Assembly (NCBI GenBank): GCA_023614405.1
Contig: CM042684.1
Coordinates: 210,744,941-210,808,940 of the forward strand
Source of the DNA: Avena insularis
Taxonomy: Eukaryota > Streptophyta > Magnoliopsida > Poales > Poaceae
Direction of reading: 5' to 3'
DNA: 64,000 nucleotides
Shown here: positions 1 to 11,366 of the stretch, one piece after another
Layout: each line of letters opens with the position of its first letter
Numbering within the stretch: the first letter of the stretch is position 1
The notes under the pieces: generated by a model
Databases searched by the model: none
What the model saw: the letters and a program-made list of their open reading frames with translations, nothing else
What the model was told of the DNA's origin: nothing
Position numbers and translations under genes: made by a program

Positions 1-1540
1 ATCACCCACCTCGCCCCAAACACCCAACGGCCCATGGCCCAATCACGAAACTCAACACCGATCGGGATTCACGAGTAGCCTAACTGCACACTGAGCAACA
101 ACAACCGAGAAAAAACTCAAAAGAGTCATTAAAGCTTTGAGCTAGCGACGCACACCACCTAGTGCATTTCGCTCGCCTGATTCCACTAAAAAAGCTTCTC
201 GCCTAATCGCCTCAAGGTTTCCACGCTTGGCAAAAAGAAGCCTCTAAGTTGAGGTCAGTAAGATAAAGAAACCTTCCAAACAAAAAATAATTAAAAACTT
301 TGTAATCCTTAATATTCAGGATATTTTTATCGTATTTTGGCGACCAAGATAATCGATTTTGAATAAACATTGTTGAAATTCTGCGCCCGCCGCTGCTTGC
401 GATGCGATGCGGCCTAGAGATCTACCCGGTCCCGGCGTACGCGTTCTCCACCTACACATGCAACGATGCCGTCGGATCTGCAGCACCCCTCTTGCTGCAC
501 GGGATGCGTGCGGCCACGCAGGCCAGGGAGCCGCTCGGCGAGGTAGACCAAAACGAAACAGCAAGGGACCGGGGGGAAGAGCCTGGCCACGAGAAAATAG
601 TTCGGGGAGGACACTGCCGGTGGTTGGAGATGCCCTACCGAGGCGAGCACGCTGTTGCCGCTTGGCTGCACTGACGCATGAGGCCACGCCGGTGGAGAAG
701 ATGCCTGGGCGCCGTCGGGGCTAGGCGGCAGAGAGAAAGAGTGCGCCGAGGCTGCTGGTTAGGCAGAGAGGAGGTGAGACGACGGGCACATCACGAGTGA
801 CACATGAGCGCTGCCGGCGGCGATTGCTGCTGGAGGCATCGGGATCAAGCAGTGGATTTGGGATCCAACGTTTTTTTTTCCTGAGCAAATAGCGATCCAA
901 TGATTCCGATCAAGTGGAGCAGACACTGGGCTGGCTGGGTCGAGCTACGAGCTACATGTGCATGTGACGGCCCAAGCCCATCATAATAGTCTTTTGTTTT
1001 GCTGTTATTTATTCAAAACTCTATGCGTGTCTTTTTCTACAATCGTAAACCGAAACATGCATGCACTCACATTAAGTCTAACAACGTCACCCAACTACCA
1101 AAACATCACCTACCAAAAAAAGAATTTATGCCTTAATAGTGCACACGGTACATAATCTTTGGTGTTTAATACATGATGGATTAGTGGAGAAGAGGTTAGT
1201 ACTCACTCATATGGTTAGCCGTAGAGGTTTAAAGGGAATGTGGGAAGATACATCATTTTCAGTTACCTATATACTATAGATTACCTATATATTGTAGATG
1301 CAAATTAAGTTGTTGTATCTACAATTCTACATATTCTATCTTGTCTTCTAAAATCCACCCTTTAGCAACGTGCACACCCGTGTTATTTTATTAATAATAA
1401 ATTAAGTTAAATGAACGGGGTAGAATCTGGTTACCGGTCGGTAAATGCAGTCAACCATCGGTAACCGAGTTTCCGTCAAATTGATTCTATAGTTAAAAAC
1501 AGGAACATGCCATGTTTTATGTATAAAATTTATTTCTATA
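1..1540. other. Intergenic DNA without a recognisable gene
   Basis: An AT-rich stretch encloses a GC-rich island at roughly 390-850. Several short reading frames overlap on both strands of the island (for example 316-687 on the minus strand and 402-674 on the plus strand), which is what GC-rich, stop-poor DNA gives by chance. None shows a domain, a clear splice pattern or a family resemblance that I can name. The island could be a captured or decayed exon, as is common inside cereal Helitrons, but nothing here proves it. Confidence 0.5.
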
Positions 1541-1600
1541 TCCCGGTACAACGCACGGATATTTGTGCTATCTATACCTAATAATAAAAGGAGAAAGGTT
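1541..1600 (+). mobile_element. Junction of two Helitron-like ends (3' end then 5' end)
   Basis: Positions 1542-1570 carry a short GC hairpin (CCCGGTACAACGCACGG) followed by an AT-rich spacer and CTA, like the 3' ends of grass Helitrons. Position 1571 starts with TC in the string TCTATACCTAATAATAAAAG and is preceded by an A, which fits a Helitron 5' end inserted in an AT dinucleotide. The usual CTAG is not complete here (CTAT), as if the second element had entered at the very end of the first. Similar junctions occur near 4657, 8064, 50307 and 54896. No helicase gene is seen. Confidence 0.5.
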
Positions 1601-1628
1601 TCTTTCTTCGCCCGTCAAAGTGTGTTTT

Positions 1629-1677
1629 GGTCCATCCGTGTAGACGTCTTCGTGGTCCATCCGTGTAGACGTCTTCG
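1629..1677. repeat. 24-bp tandem duplication
   Basis: The string GGTCCATCCGTGTAGACG followed by TCTTCGT occurs twice, starting at 1629 and 1653, so two perfect 24-bp units lie side by side just inside the Helitron-like 5' end at 1571. Confidence 0.8.
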
Positions 1678-2579
1678 TATCCGTGGTTGCGCCTACCTCT
1701 TCTACGCTCCGCTTTGCCTTGGTCCGCGCAATCTCCGATACTTGCACAGATTGGACAAGACAACACGAACACGATTGACCATGTTTGTACATCGCTGAGT
1801 TTACGGACCTTCAAATCCGTCCAGCCAATAGACAATAAACGGATTGATATATTTCAAGTCGTCGCCGCCCTGTGGTCTCGGCATCTAGGCCGGCCGTCGA
1901 GATCACAAATTGGAGAAGATCTGGCGCCTTCCCGTGGAGGTCAACTGACAAGCTCGCTCACATGTCCTCGGTGGTCGATGTTGTGAGGGCAGCGTGGTGC
2001 GGGACCACAATCACCACCCCCTCGGCGGAACCTCCTGGAAGCAGCATGAGGCGCCCGTGCACGGCATGTGGCACAACCTGCTGAAACCTCTCGCTGAAGA
2101 GGATAGGTTGGAGAAGCACCACCTTCCTGTTTATGTACACTTTTCCTTCCGATCGAACTAGCGGGGATGAGTTCAACCTGGTACCCATCCATTCTGCCTA
2201 TCTGTATCTGATTGATTCGGCGGCATGCCCCATAGATCATAGATTGATTAAGCGGCCTCTCTGCATAAAAATAGAAGTGATGCACCCCGGTAGCAGCGAC
2301 GGCCCAAGTTTGCGGTATCGCGGCATATATTCGTGCAGGTGCAGCCATCCGCGGCAACTAGCTAGCGATGGCCAGCAGCGTTTAATCGGCTTCAAAATCA
2401 GTATTCCGATCTTGCACAAGCAATGTCTGCTCCTGTTCCATCAGATCGTGTGCTCCTCTCATCTGAAAAAAGGTTACGTTGTAGCTATGAGCATCGGTAA
2501 TACAGTAAATTTAAGGATCTTTGTAGCTCAAATTAGTTTAGAATTTGTTCCATGTACGTGTCCTTGATCACTATGTTAA
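1678..2579. other. Unassigned DNA, probably Helitron interior
   Basis: Open frames occur on both strands (minus 1941-2357; plus 2133-2567) but none has a recognisable domain, and they overlap one another. The stretch lies between the Helitron-like 5' end at 1571 and the minus-strand Helitron starting at 2580, so it may be captured, decayed sequence. I see no RNA gene or promoter that I could support. Confidence 0.35.
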
Positions 2580-3772
2580 CTAGAAAAATATCCCGCGCCT
2601 TGCTACGGAAATTTATGTATTTTACAAATAGTGCAGAAAATATGTAAAAAATGATAGAATATAGATGCAAAATTTAATTAAAGATCTTGAGGATACAATT
2701 TTCACTGTTCGTGGAAACACAAATAGGTCCTCTAAAAAATACAATGTTTTATATGTACATGTACTAAGAACTATATCTAAAAATGATGTTCTCACACCGA
2801 GTACTATGTTCATGCTTTTAACTATTGTTCTTTATATACAATCAGCAATGTGCAGTGAGCTTATCTTAAGTGACCCAACACTAAAATATAAGATCCATCG
2901 AGCATTTACTTTTGGTCTTAAAGAACGTGTAGTTTTGTCTTCTGGCTAATGGCTATAAACTCCATTGAAGACCACAATTGTGTACTCCTCACTTTCACAC
3001 GAAGAGTTTTGAGATTATATCTACTATTCAGAGAACAACAAATACAATAGTTCGTCAATACATAAATGGGTAAACCGGTGACTCAAACAATAGCGTCTGC
3101 ATGATTCTCTTCAATGTCCGGATGCCTTCACTGTACAAAAGGTCTAAATTCTTGTACTCCCTCCGACCTAAATTAGTTGACTCAGATTTGTCAACGCATG
3201 GATGTATCTAATACTAAATCATGCCTAGATACAATTAAATCTAGACCTTGATGTTTCGGAGAAGCAGCAAACAATAATAATCGGACCTATATTCTCGTCC
3301 TATTAGAACTCCAGGCCGTCGAGCAGGACCTTCCTGGAACTTTAGTTGTGGCGGACGGCAGGCTACTTGGGGAGGGGGAAGAAGACCGTGAGCAGGCAGC
3401 AAGTCTAAGCCGTTCATGGTAGGATGGAAGAGGAAGAAGCATTTGCATTGGCTCTAAAGGCAGGTCTTGGCAAACTTGGAGATCGGGAAGGTGTCTTTAT
3501 AGGCTGAATAGAGAAGAGAAGACATTATTAATAGGGAAAGGTAACGGCAAAAAGGGGAAGAGACGCAGACACAATCCATTTATGAGAAATAAATTTCAGA
3601 ATTGATGAGATGAACCGAGTAGCCTGGAAGGTTATACACGTACTATCGGGGAAAGTATCAAGGAAAAAAAAAGAACATAATGTAAATTGTTGAGGTGGCA
3701 TCCTGATGATGTGGCATGCTTGCATGTTGAGAGAAATCTCTTAGTGGGGATCACCTATTTAGATATTATAGA
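2580..3772 (-). mobile_element. Non-autonomous Helitron, 1.19 kb
   Basis: Read on the minus strand, the element starts TCTATAATATCTAAATAGG (start at 3772) and ends with the hairpin-forming CCGTAGCAAGGCGCGGG, a T-rich spacer and CTAG (last base 2580). The flanking bases on that strand are A before the start and T after CTAG, exactly the AT target expected for Helitrons, which transpose by rolling circle and make no target duplication. It has no Rep/helicase coding capacity, so it must be moved by another element. It contains a truncated Stowaway-like terminus at about 3157 and otherwise AT-rich DNA. Confidence 0.65.
3157..3262. mobile_element. Truncated Stowaway-like MITE fragment
   Basis: The string ACTCCCTCCGACCTAAATTA is close to the standard Stowaway terminus of grasses. 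The matching inverted terminus (GGAGGGAG) is missing within the next 200 bp, so only one end and some interior remain. It lies inside the minus-strand Helitron. Confidence 0.45.
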
Positions 3773-3970
3773 TTATGCACTTTTCTGTATAGATGACTCT
3801 TCTCATGCTTCCATCACAATGTTGTCGCGCCAAGATACAAATAACTTTTAGACCAAAATTCTAATGTTTTTTCTCTAGGGAGTACTGCTTATGCGTTAAT
3901 TTTATATCATCACGGTTGAATATATAGAACTACTGATAGAATCTGGCCTATTTATCATTTATAAGGTGTA

Positions 3971-4657
3971 CTAGCACAAAACCCGTACGTTGTTACGGCA
4001 CCACGCTAAATCAAATTAGGCATCATTTTATATGTTTAAATATGCACGCAGTCGAAACCAAATATCATGCAATCCTCATTTACCGACTTTTATACCTTAT
4101 AGTAGTGGTTATCACGAAACATTAACCTTAAGGATATTCGAACATGCGGATCTTTGAACAGATCAAGATATTTCTAGAAATTAAAGGAATTTGATGATAA
4201 TCTAAAGATCTGCATGTTCGAGGATTCAATCTTGTACAATAATGCATGATCACTAATGTCTAGTCAATTCATTATGACGAGAGGGCGGGCTCCTATTTTT
4301 TTTTTTGCAAATGAGGTCATAATATTTATATTTTTCTTGAACAAGAGGGGTTTGATTGAGAGAATGAAGAGGGGGAGGGGTATGATCTCATTTGTGGTCG
4401 TGTTGGATGAGGGTCACCGTTAGTGCGGTATGTGGGGCACATAAAGACAGGAGGGAGAGGCCCGGAGACGGGAGAGACACGAGGATATTTATACCTTAAG
4501 GTTGATGTTTCGTGATAACCACTATTATAAGGTACAAAAGTCGGTAAATTGAGGATTCCATGATATTTGGTTTCCACTGCGTGTATATTTAAACATATGA
4601 AATGATGTCTAATTTGATTTAGTGTGGTGCCGTAGCAACGCACGAGTTTTGTGCTAG
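3971..4657. mobile_element. Foldback element with two Helitron-like 3' ends
   Basis: The left arm (3971 to about 4137) is the inverted complement of the right arm (about 4488-4657) at roughly nine bases in ten. The outer end of each arm is CTAGCACAAAAC followed by a GC-rich hairpin (CGTTGCTACGG type), the mark of a Helitron 3' end. A second inverted repeat sits inside: 4138-4154 pairs with 4203-4219 (CGAACATGCGGATCTTT). The centre holds a purine-rich stretch near 4350-4380 and no gene. It can be read as one palindromic MITE or as two Helitron tails joined head to head. I see no target duplication. Confidence 0.6.
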
Positions 4658-7600
4658 GAAATAATAAAGGAAGCAACGCTTCTGTCAACCAGCTTTTTAG
4701 ACGGTTTTTCCCCTATTCATTGTACCCACCATGCCATCCGTTAGTCACGTACCGATTCCTTTGTTTTTATCCCTCACCTGCGTCTCTTCCTCCCTCGACA
4801 CTGCTGCCATCCACAACCAGGACATCGCCTTTCCCTACTGCGCCCCTCCACGAGCTCCCTCCCGTTGTCCAGAGAGAGATCCGGCAAGAAGGAGGAGGCT
4901 TTACAGAGGATGGAAGGGGACGGGGAGGTGAAGGATGAGAGGATACGGTGCTGCCGGAGATAGATGATGGGAGGGGGCGGCGCCGCCGGCCGGCTGGCAG
5001 CCACGAGAGGAGAAGTTAGACCCGGGCACACAGGCGGCGCCCAATCCCGGAGCTTCCCGCGCGTGTTCCCTCGGTCCTGCAGTTTCAAGGAAGGGGATTA
5101 GAGGGCGGTGGGCGCCCATTCCTGGAGCTGCCCGAGCGTGTTTTGTCTGTCCGGCGGATTCGAGGAAGGAGATTAGAGGGCGGTCGCGTCGACCAACTGT
5201 GCATCGCCCCCCACGCTCCCACCTCCCCATCCCCGCCTACATCTTGGGTGCGCCCGTCCCATCCTCTTCCTCGAGTTTGCTGACCATGCCCTCTTCCATC
5301 CCCTGCCTCAAGCCTGCCAGCGCCGTCCTATCCCGTGCCTCGCGGTCGCCGGCGTTGCCCTCCATTCCCCTGCCTCCTGTACCATAGATCCCTTCGTTAT
5401 GCGCGCGGTGAAGGAAACCGGTGCCCCAAGTCTCATTTATACAATCCAACAATGACCAAATTCCCGTACGGTTCTGTTTTGATTTTTTTAACAACCGCCA
5501 CTGCCTCCGGACATGATAGGAGCGCCGCTTGACGCCAGCAGGGATAGGAGCGCAGACTTAGGCGAACGCATTAGAGCCGGAGCTCGTCGGCCGTGTAGAG
5601 GTCCATGGCCCGAGTTCCACCTCGACGGCGATGCTCCTACCAAATCCGCCGGAGATTGCGGCGCCCCATAGTTCCGGTCCTCTAGAGTACGTCCCTTCTG
5701 GAAAGGCGTGGCGTGGTGTCGTCGCCATGGCCAGCACCAACGCCGCGACGAAGGTCGAGGTTGATGCTCTGTTTTTGTGTAGGCCGAGCTGTGTGGGCGG
5801 CGCGAGCTGCTAGCTTGCGCCCTGCCTCTTCTTGCTAGCTTGTGAGGGTTTCAGTAAATTCAGTCTGAACTTAATGTGCGCAATTTTTTGATCCTTCAAC
5901 TGATAGAGGCTCCCGATGTATCTTCATTGGCTGCACGTACATGCTGTTCAATTCTAGGGATGGAAAATATGTAGCAACTATGGGAAGCAAACAAAGAGAG
6001 CATCAAGTAAGCAAAAAAGCTGATTGGTAATGTGTTGTTGTCTGCCAAAATGTCGTTGTTTAGCTGAGACCGCCCAACAACTCTTCTTAGGCATGACATG
6101 ATTTTTTTGGAGCACCGGTGAGCTTCTTTGATTCCACTCCATCAAACCGGATATTCAACGCAAGAAAAGTATACCAAATACACTCTTTGTTTTCAGTCCT
6201 TGCAACTTATTTTGTCTATCTTACATGCTTTAATAGATTAATCGCCGGTTGATTCTATACAAGCTAGCAGGGCTGATATTTGCAATAATTCAAATCATCC
6301 ATATTTTTATCGTCTCAGATTTCTTATCCTAGGTAGAAGGCATGTCTATCGAAATAGGCTTTCGCCCCACTTTATAAATAAAGTCAACACATGGCCGAAC
6401 CAATACTAAGTGATGAGACGAACCTTTTACACAGTAGATCACAGATAAACAACAGAGTACAAGAAAGAACAAGACTTGCCACCGACGACACTAGAGCAAG
6501 ACCTAGGAGAATAAAGCTCCATGACGACGTCCCCAAGATGGTTACGATGCGCCATGCCGATGTCGCCGAGACCGATGGTCAAGGGTTTTCACCCGGAGCC
6601 CCAGCGCGAGTAAGGTACCCACAACGGCGCTCCCAAGAGAGTAACGGCACCCGCATGTGATGCCACCATTGGCGTCAAAATGCAGAGCTTTCGCCGGAAA
6701 AAGCTTCACCCATGCCTGCCATCGGACCACCCTTCGTCCCCGAGCCATGCCTTCACAACCAGATCTAGGAGATGTAAAAACCGAAGTCGCGCCTCCAGGG
6801 ACCCGTCATCCGCTCCTTGCGACCCAAATGACCAAGGAGCAGGAACATCACCATCTCCATGTCACCCGCCGTAAGGACGCCCGCACGAATCACCTTCCGG
6901 GGGCGCCACCCCGGCGTCCGTGAGCTCAAGACCAAGGAGCAAGATGCAACACCGAGGGGACAGACTCGGGCGAAGTAGGTCAGCGACGGATCATATGGCG
7001 GACAAGGCCGCACAGCAGCCCATCGGAGGGGATCATCTTCACTTATCTTAATCTGATTCCCTCGGTTTGGGAGGGTGATCAGACTATCACATGTCATGCA
7101 CCAGGGAGAGAAAGCATGTGGAAGCTCCGCAATATGGAGCTGCAAATATGATACTTATTTTTGAATTATATTAATGACTGACTGTTCTTCTGCGGGAACT
7201 AACTACAATTGGATGAAAATCTTACTATATAGGAATTGCCAGCTCGGAGGTTGCTAGGCATCATACCAATCTGCATGAAAATATCTTGTGTTGTCTGTTG
7301 GTCAGCTCAATTTTCTATTCACTGCAACCCTGACTTTTTTACTTGTTTGAAGTTATCACCAGACCATATATCTAATTCCTTCAAAGGTTTACTTCAAAAA
7401 AATCCTTCTACAGTTAGTTTTGCAATTTGCATGGACCATTTGAACTTATAGGAAAGATTGGAAGTTATTCATGTAGCTTGCAATTTTCGTGGACCATGTG
7501 AACTTATAGGAAAGACCGGAAGTTATTGACGTAGTTGACAAAGCTTCACTCTTGAGTCAGACAAAGAATAGAAGAGCCTGGATTTTATCTAATGTGCTTC

Positions 7601-8064
7601 TCGTATGTCATGGCGTCTAGATAAATACGTTTTCTTTCCAGTTGTGCGGGTGATTCCTAGAGAAGTACGGTTGCTCCATAAATGGTTCAAAAGGGAACTA
7701 TATAGCTGGGAATGAGTTATATGTGAAATTGGTTGCTGACGATGCATTGTTCAAACACTTCGGAAAGATATGTATTTTGTCCTTATTTTTTGAAGTGGAA
7801 GATCATGCACTTTTCTTCTTGGCAACAAGAATAGATAATATGGTCTTGGATATACTTACTACTTGCCAAACTTTTTAATACTCAAAGTATTCTATGTAAG
7901 AACATGCCTTTTTTCACATTGTCCGATCTCTGACCTTTGATGAAAGGAACCGCGAACAAGCAACATTTGCTTCTATAGTTTGTTAGTGACCATAGATGGG
8001 AGAACAATAGCAATTTCTAAGAGCACAAACTATTCCCGTAGCAACACACGGACATTTATGCTAG
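4658..8064 (+). mobile_element. Candidate Helitron, 3' terminus 8035-8064
   Basis: The 3' side is fairly clear: CCCGTAGCAACACACGG at 8035, then an AT-rich spacer and CTAG at 8061-8064, followed by T. The 5' side is weaker: directly after the foldback CTAG, AATAATAAAGG at 4661 resembles the interior of the 5' ends at 1571 and 54897, but no TC start is visible. Inside are GC-rich patches (4700-5830 and 6390-6950) with overlapping frames on both strands and no nameable product; they look like captured gene pieces. No Rep/helicase motif is present. Confidence 0.35.
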
Positions 8065-8068
8065 TCTA

Positions 8069-8110
8069 TCTATACTATTAAAAGGCTTATGGTCTTGATG
8101 AGATGTCCGA
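8069..8110 (+). mobile_element. Helitron-like 5' terminus
   Basis: TCTATACTATTAAAAGG starts at 8069 and is preceded by A, four bases after the CTAG of the upstream Helitron. The next bases (CTTATGGTCTTGATG) recur at about 50321, after the 5' terminus near 50303, so the two starts belong to one family. Three gene fragments with introns follow downstream. No matching 3' end could be found before the copia element or the minisatellite, so the extent of this element is unknown. Confidence 0.5.
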
Positions 8111-8474
8111 TAATACCCCTGCATCTTAAGCCAAAGAATATCATTTTGCGGCCCGAAAGTTGGGGTGGACAGGCAACGTGGTACCCAAGTTGATTTTTAT
8201 CACCACGATTCGAAAAGTTGGGGTGCCAATTGCTGAGAGGGGTCTTCAGGATATTCCGTTACACTAGTTCCTGCTGTGCCCCTCCTTCGCCGGTCACTCT
8301 TCTTAGCCACCCTGCACGTGTCGTAGGGGCAAATCCATTACTGTACTTTCCTAACTCTCGACACTAAATCTTGCTGCGGTCCCTTTTCTTCCCTTCCCCG
8401 ACCGTAAATCCGTCGGCGGCGGAAGACCTTTTTTCTCCCTCCCCCGACACTGAATCCGGCGGTGGCGGCCTAGC

Positions 8475-9605
8475 ATGTCTTGCAAGGCGAAGGTTGTAGC
8501 TACGTCGCCGACTGAAAAGGGTCCGTCGGGGCCCAAGTCTGGGGCTCACGTAGCTGCGGCGAGGTCTTCAGCCTCGGTTAGCAAGGAGGCCAGCAAGGAT
8601 TCTGCTCCCAAGGTACCTACGAGCAGTGGGTTGAAGAGAAAAGCAAGGCCGGCGGCGAATTGTTCGGCTTCGGTGGGCGGATGCAGCACTCAGATCTCGA
8701 AGAAAAAAACCCGAGAGAAGAGCGAGAGGTGAATTTTTCTTATATGTGCCTTATCTTACAAGTAGATTAGTTACGACATAATAGAATCGAATGAACTGAA
8801 ATGTTCCCCTTTTTAATCAAATTAGGCACAGTTTTGATACAAGGGACCTATATGAGTTCACAGTTCATGTTCGGCAGTACACTGCAAAGCTTGATTTTGG
8901 TTGCGAGAGGGTTGTGTTCGGGCAAGATGTGTATCTGCTTGTGAATTGCAAAGAGGCTGTCTGCATTTACATTTGGTAGATATGCTTCCCGCTAGAATTC
9001 CCTGGGGTTCTAGACAGAGGACAAAATTGGTGTGGCGCAACATGAATGATACCTATCAGCAAATTGAGCACTCCCATGAGCTTCAGATGGTTTGGGAGTG
9101 TTGTGCAGCTGATCGTAAGGTGAAAGTTGAAGCGATGATTGATGATATGTATGCAGATGCTAGAGATCTTGCTGCCAGAGCTTCTGCTCCTAGAGAATAC
9201 GGACTAGTAGATGCTGATCTAGATAAGTTCAGTATACGCATAGAGGTGGATTCATACATGGCAAAACTTTATGAGGGAGTTAATAAGCCAGTTTCGTCAT
9301 GTACTGTGGAGATCACTGTCGATTCCAAAAACATAACTCTTGATGAAATGAGAGAGATGATCGGTAAGGAAATCAGTATTGGCCCTAAGCAGATGGCAAA
9401 AATCCGGTGGTGGCACCATAAGAAGCAGCAATTCATAGATGTTTTGAATACTGAAGATCTTATGCAGATTATGCGGCGAAAGAAGTGAACCAGGAAGATG
9501 TTCTTCCTTGGTACCATTTCTGATGTTGTTGAATAGGTTATAGTGGATGTAGATGCCCCTGTAGTGGCTGAACAAAATGAGGTGGTCGACGTTGATGAGA
9601 TCTGA
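8475..9605 (+). pseudogene. Decayed three-exon gene of unknown function
   Basis: I do not recognise the family. Exon 1 (8475-8728) encodes a Ser/Ala/Lys-rich basic segment beginning MSCKAKVVATSPTEKG. A 97-bp GT-AG intron (8729-8825) follows. Exon 2 continues in frame (RHSFDTRDLYEFTVHVRQ) to a TAG at 8977, while the main downstream frame (to 9488) is shifted by one, so a small indel lies near 8950-8975. The longer frame encodes a hydrophilic segment ending QIMRRKK. The sequence after it, AAGAAGTGAAC, looks like a donor site that lost one G. A last exon-like piece (9537-9605) encodes an acidic tail ending VVDVDEI and a stop. Retained introns exclude a processed retrocopy. It lies 400 bp after a Helitron-like 5' end, which suggests captured DNA. 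Confidence 0.5.
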
Positions 9606-9689
9606 TGAGAGCTGCTACCCTGGGCTTGTCATATGGACCGCGGGGTTCCCCTGCCTGTATTTGTAATATTGACTGCTGTTGCATTTAGA

Positions 9690-10275
9690 GCGATATACGT
9701 GATTATGTTTGTTGAGAGATTGTGATATAATGTTGTGCGAGCTGTTGAGATTTTCGGACATGTCACTCACTGAAACCATCATTGTTGTAATAAGACATAA
9801 GTACATTGTAGTTGACATGATTATGTTTCTTAAGATGACGTACGGTACTTGTTTCTGTTATTATGTTTGTTGGGACATTGTAACGTAATGTTTTGTGAAA
9901 CCATGACTAGACTAGTGATGCATAAATACATTGTAGTTGACATGATTATGTTTCTTGAGATGATGTACTGTACTTGTTTCTGTTATTTTGTTTGTTGAGA
10001 GACTGTAATGTAATGTTTTGCGAAACCATGACAGGACAAGTGATGTGTAAGTACCTTGTAGTCGACATGATTTTGTTTCTTGAGTTGATGTAATATACTT
10101 GTTTCTGTGATTACGTTTGTTGAGAGATTGTAATGTGATGTTTTGTGAAACCATGTTGTGGTTATGTTTGTTGGGAGATTATAATGTAATGTTTTGTGAA
10201 ACCATGACTGAAGAAGTGATGCATAAGTACCTTGTAGTTGACATGATTTTGTTTCTTTGGATGATGTAATATACT
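9690..10275. repeat. Tandem 125-bp repeat
   Basis: TTGTAGTTGACATGATTATG starts at 9806 and recurs at 9931 and 10056 (with C for T in one place), a period of exactly 125 bp; a further copy at 10232 follows a partial unit. Each unit also carries TGTTTGTTGAGAGATTGTAA-like and TTTTGTGAAACCATGAC strings. About four and a half units follow the 3' end of the gene fragment at 8475-9605, so they may be its expanded 3' untranslated region. Confidence 0.8.
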
Positions 10276-10454
10276 GGTATGTTTTTGTTAGGCAATGAAA
10301 TTGGTATGGAGGGAGTGCAGGTTTAATATTTGAAATGAGAATGTGTGAAGAGAATCCATATTAGGCAGGAGACAGTAATCCAGGGAAAGGGCATGGTATC
10401 CATTAAACTATTGTAACATGTCAATTTAGTCATCATTGCAGCGGTAGAAGGGCT

Positions 10455-10455
<1 letters not shown>

Positions 10456-10514
<59 letters not shown>
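10456..10514. repeat. (CT)n microsatellite, 59 bp
   Basis: An uninterrupted run of CT dinucleotides of 59 bp, ending 45 bp before the start codon of the GRF zinc-finger gene. CT/GA tracts in 5' untranslated regions are common in plants and can bind GAGA-type factors; whether this one did is inference. Confidence 0.95.
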
Positions 10515-10516
<2 letters not shown>

Positions 10517-10559
10517 CGACGCTGATGCCGACGATGTCGCTGTCGCCGTCGCATTCGCC

Positions 10560-11366
10560 ATGATGTCCTTGAACGGCGAGGACGACCAGTCGAGCAGCGA
10601 TAGCCTTCTCTCCGACATCGAGTATTCCTTCCACGATGTGAGTTCCTCTATTTTCTCGGGCTAGGGTTAGGCAATGGTAAATCTCTCGATCTGAGCTCCA
10701 TATGTGTTTACCTATAGGTACCAAGGACGATCTACGACTCCGAATGGGAGGGCCTATATCTCGATGGATAAGTGCCATGTGACCATGGGCTAAAACTGAG
10801 GAGATATGTTGCATTCGAAGGCAGTAACACTGGGAGAAGGTTTTTGGACTATACAAATCAGGTTTGTTTACATTATGTGCAACTGTGACATGAAGTAAAA
10901 TGTATCGTGCATGTTCATAACACTATAGTGTGTGTGTTTTTAGGTTGGCCCGGTGTGTAAAGCAGTAGAGTGGGTGGATCTTGAGTGGCCAGATGCACTT
11001 AATAAATGTTTGGCACAGTTATGGGAGATGTATGAGTTAGAAAGGTCGGGGAGATTTACTGATGTAAGTGATGCAGCTGAAAAAAATTACAAGCTGTCGG
11101 TACGAAATAAGGAGCTGGAACAAGAAATCGAGAATTTGCAGTCAAAGCTAACTGACGGAATCGATGGGAGCTTCGTTGTTGGAACTGCAAAGAAGCTTCA
11201 GGATAGTCACAGGTTGCTGATTCATAATGCAGAAAAGGAGAGGTATCAGCTCAGGGAAGACAAGAAGAAGCTAGAGTACTGCATTGCGGATCTGTTGAAG
11301 GAACTGAAGAAGGCATGCGAGGGTGAACAAGGACAGACTATAGAGGATAAAGGAAATTCGAGATAA
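10560..11366 (+). pseudogene. GRF-type zinc finger and coiled-coil gene, disabled
   Basis: The frame joins three exons at phase-0 GT-AG sites: 10560-10637 (starting MMSLNGEDD), 10718-10861 and 10944-11366. Introns are 80 and 82 bp. Exon 2 and the start of exon 3 resemble a GRF zinc finger: CDHG, then GRRFLDY, then VCKAVEWVD. The position usually held by Cys in the GRRF motif is Tyr here. Exon 3 continues as a long heptad-rich coiled coil (KNYKLSVRNKELEQEIENLQ) to a natural stop. A TAA at 10769-10771 interrupts exon 2, just before the finger, so the full protein cannot be made. GRF fingers bind nucleic acid; the role of this grass-type protein is not known to me. The CT tract lies in its presumed 5' leader. 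Confidence 0.7.

Noticed and set aside
6110..6330. A MITE in the AT-rich stretch after 6110
   Set aside because: No inverted ends or target duplication could be matched.
6391..7145. A coding gene in 6391-7145
   Set aside because: Frames on both strands are open but short and without domains; the wording resembles repetitive cereal DNA, but I could not assign it.
10323..10856. An Arg-Glu repeat protein on the minus strand
   Set aside because: The repeat is only the translation of the (CT)n tract, and the GRF gene on the other strand explains the region.
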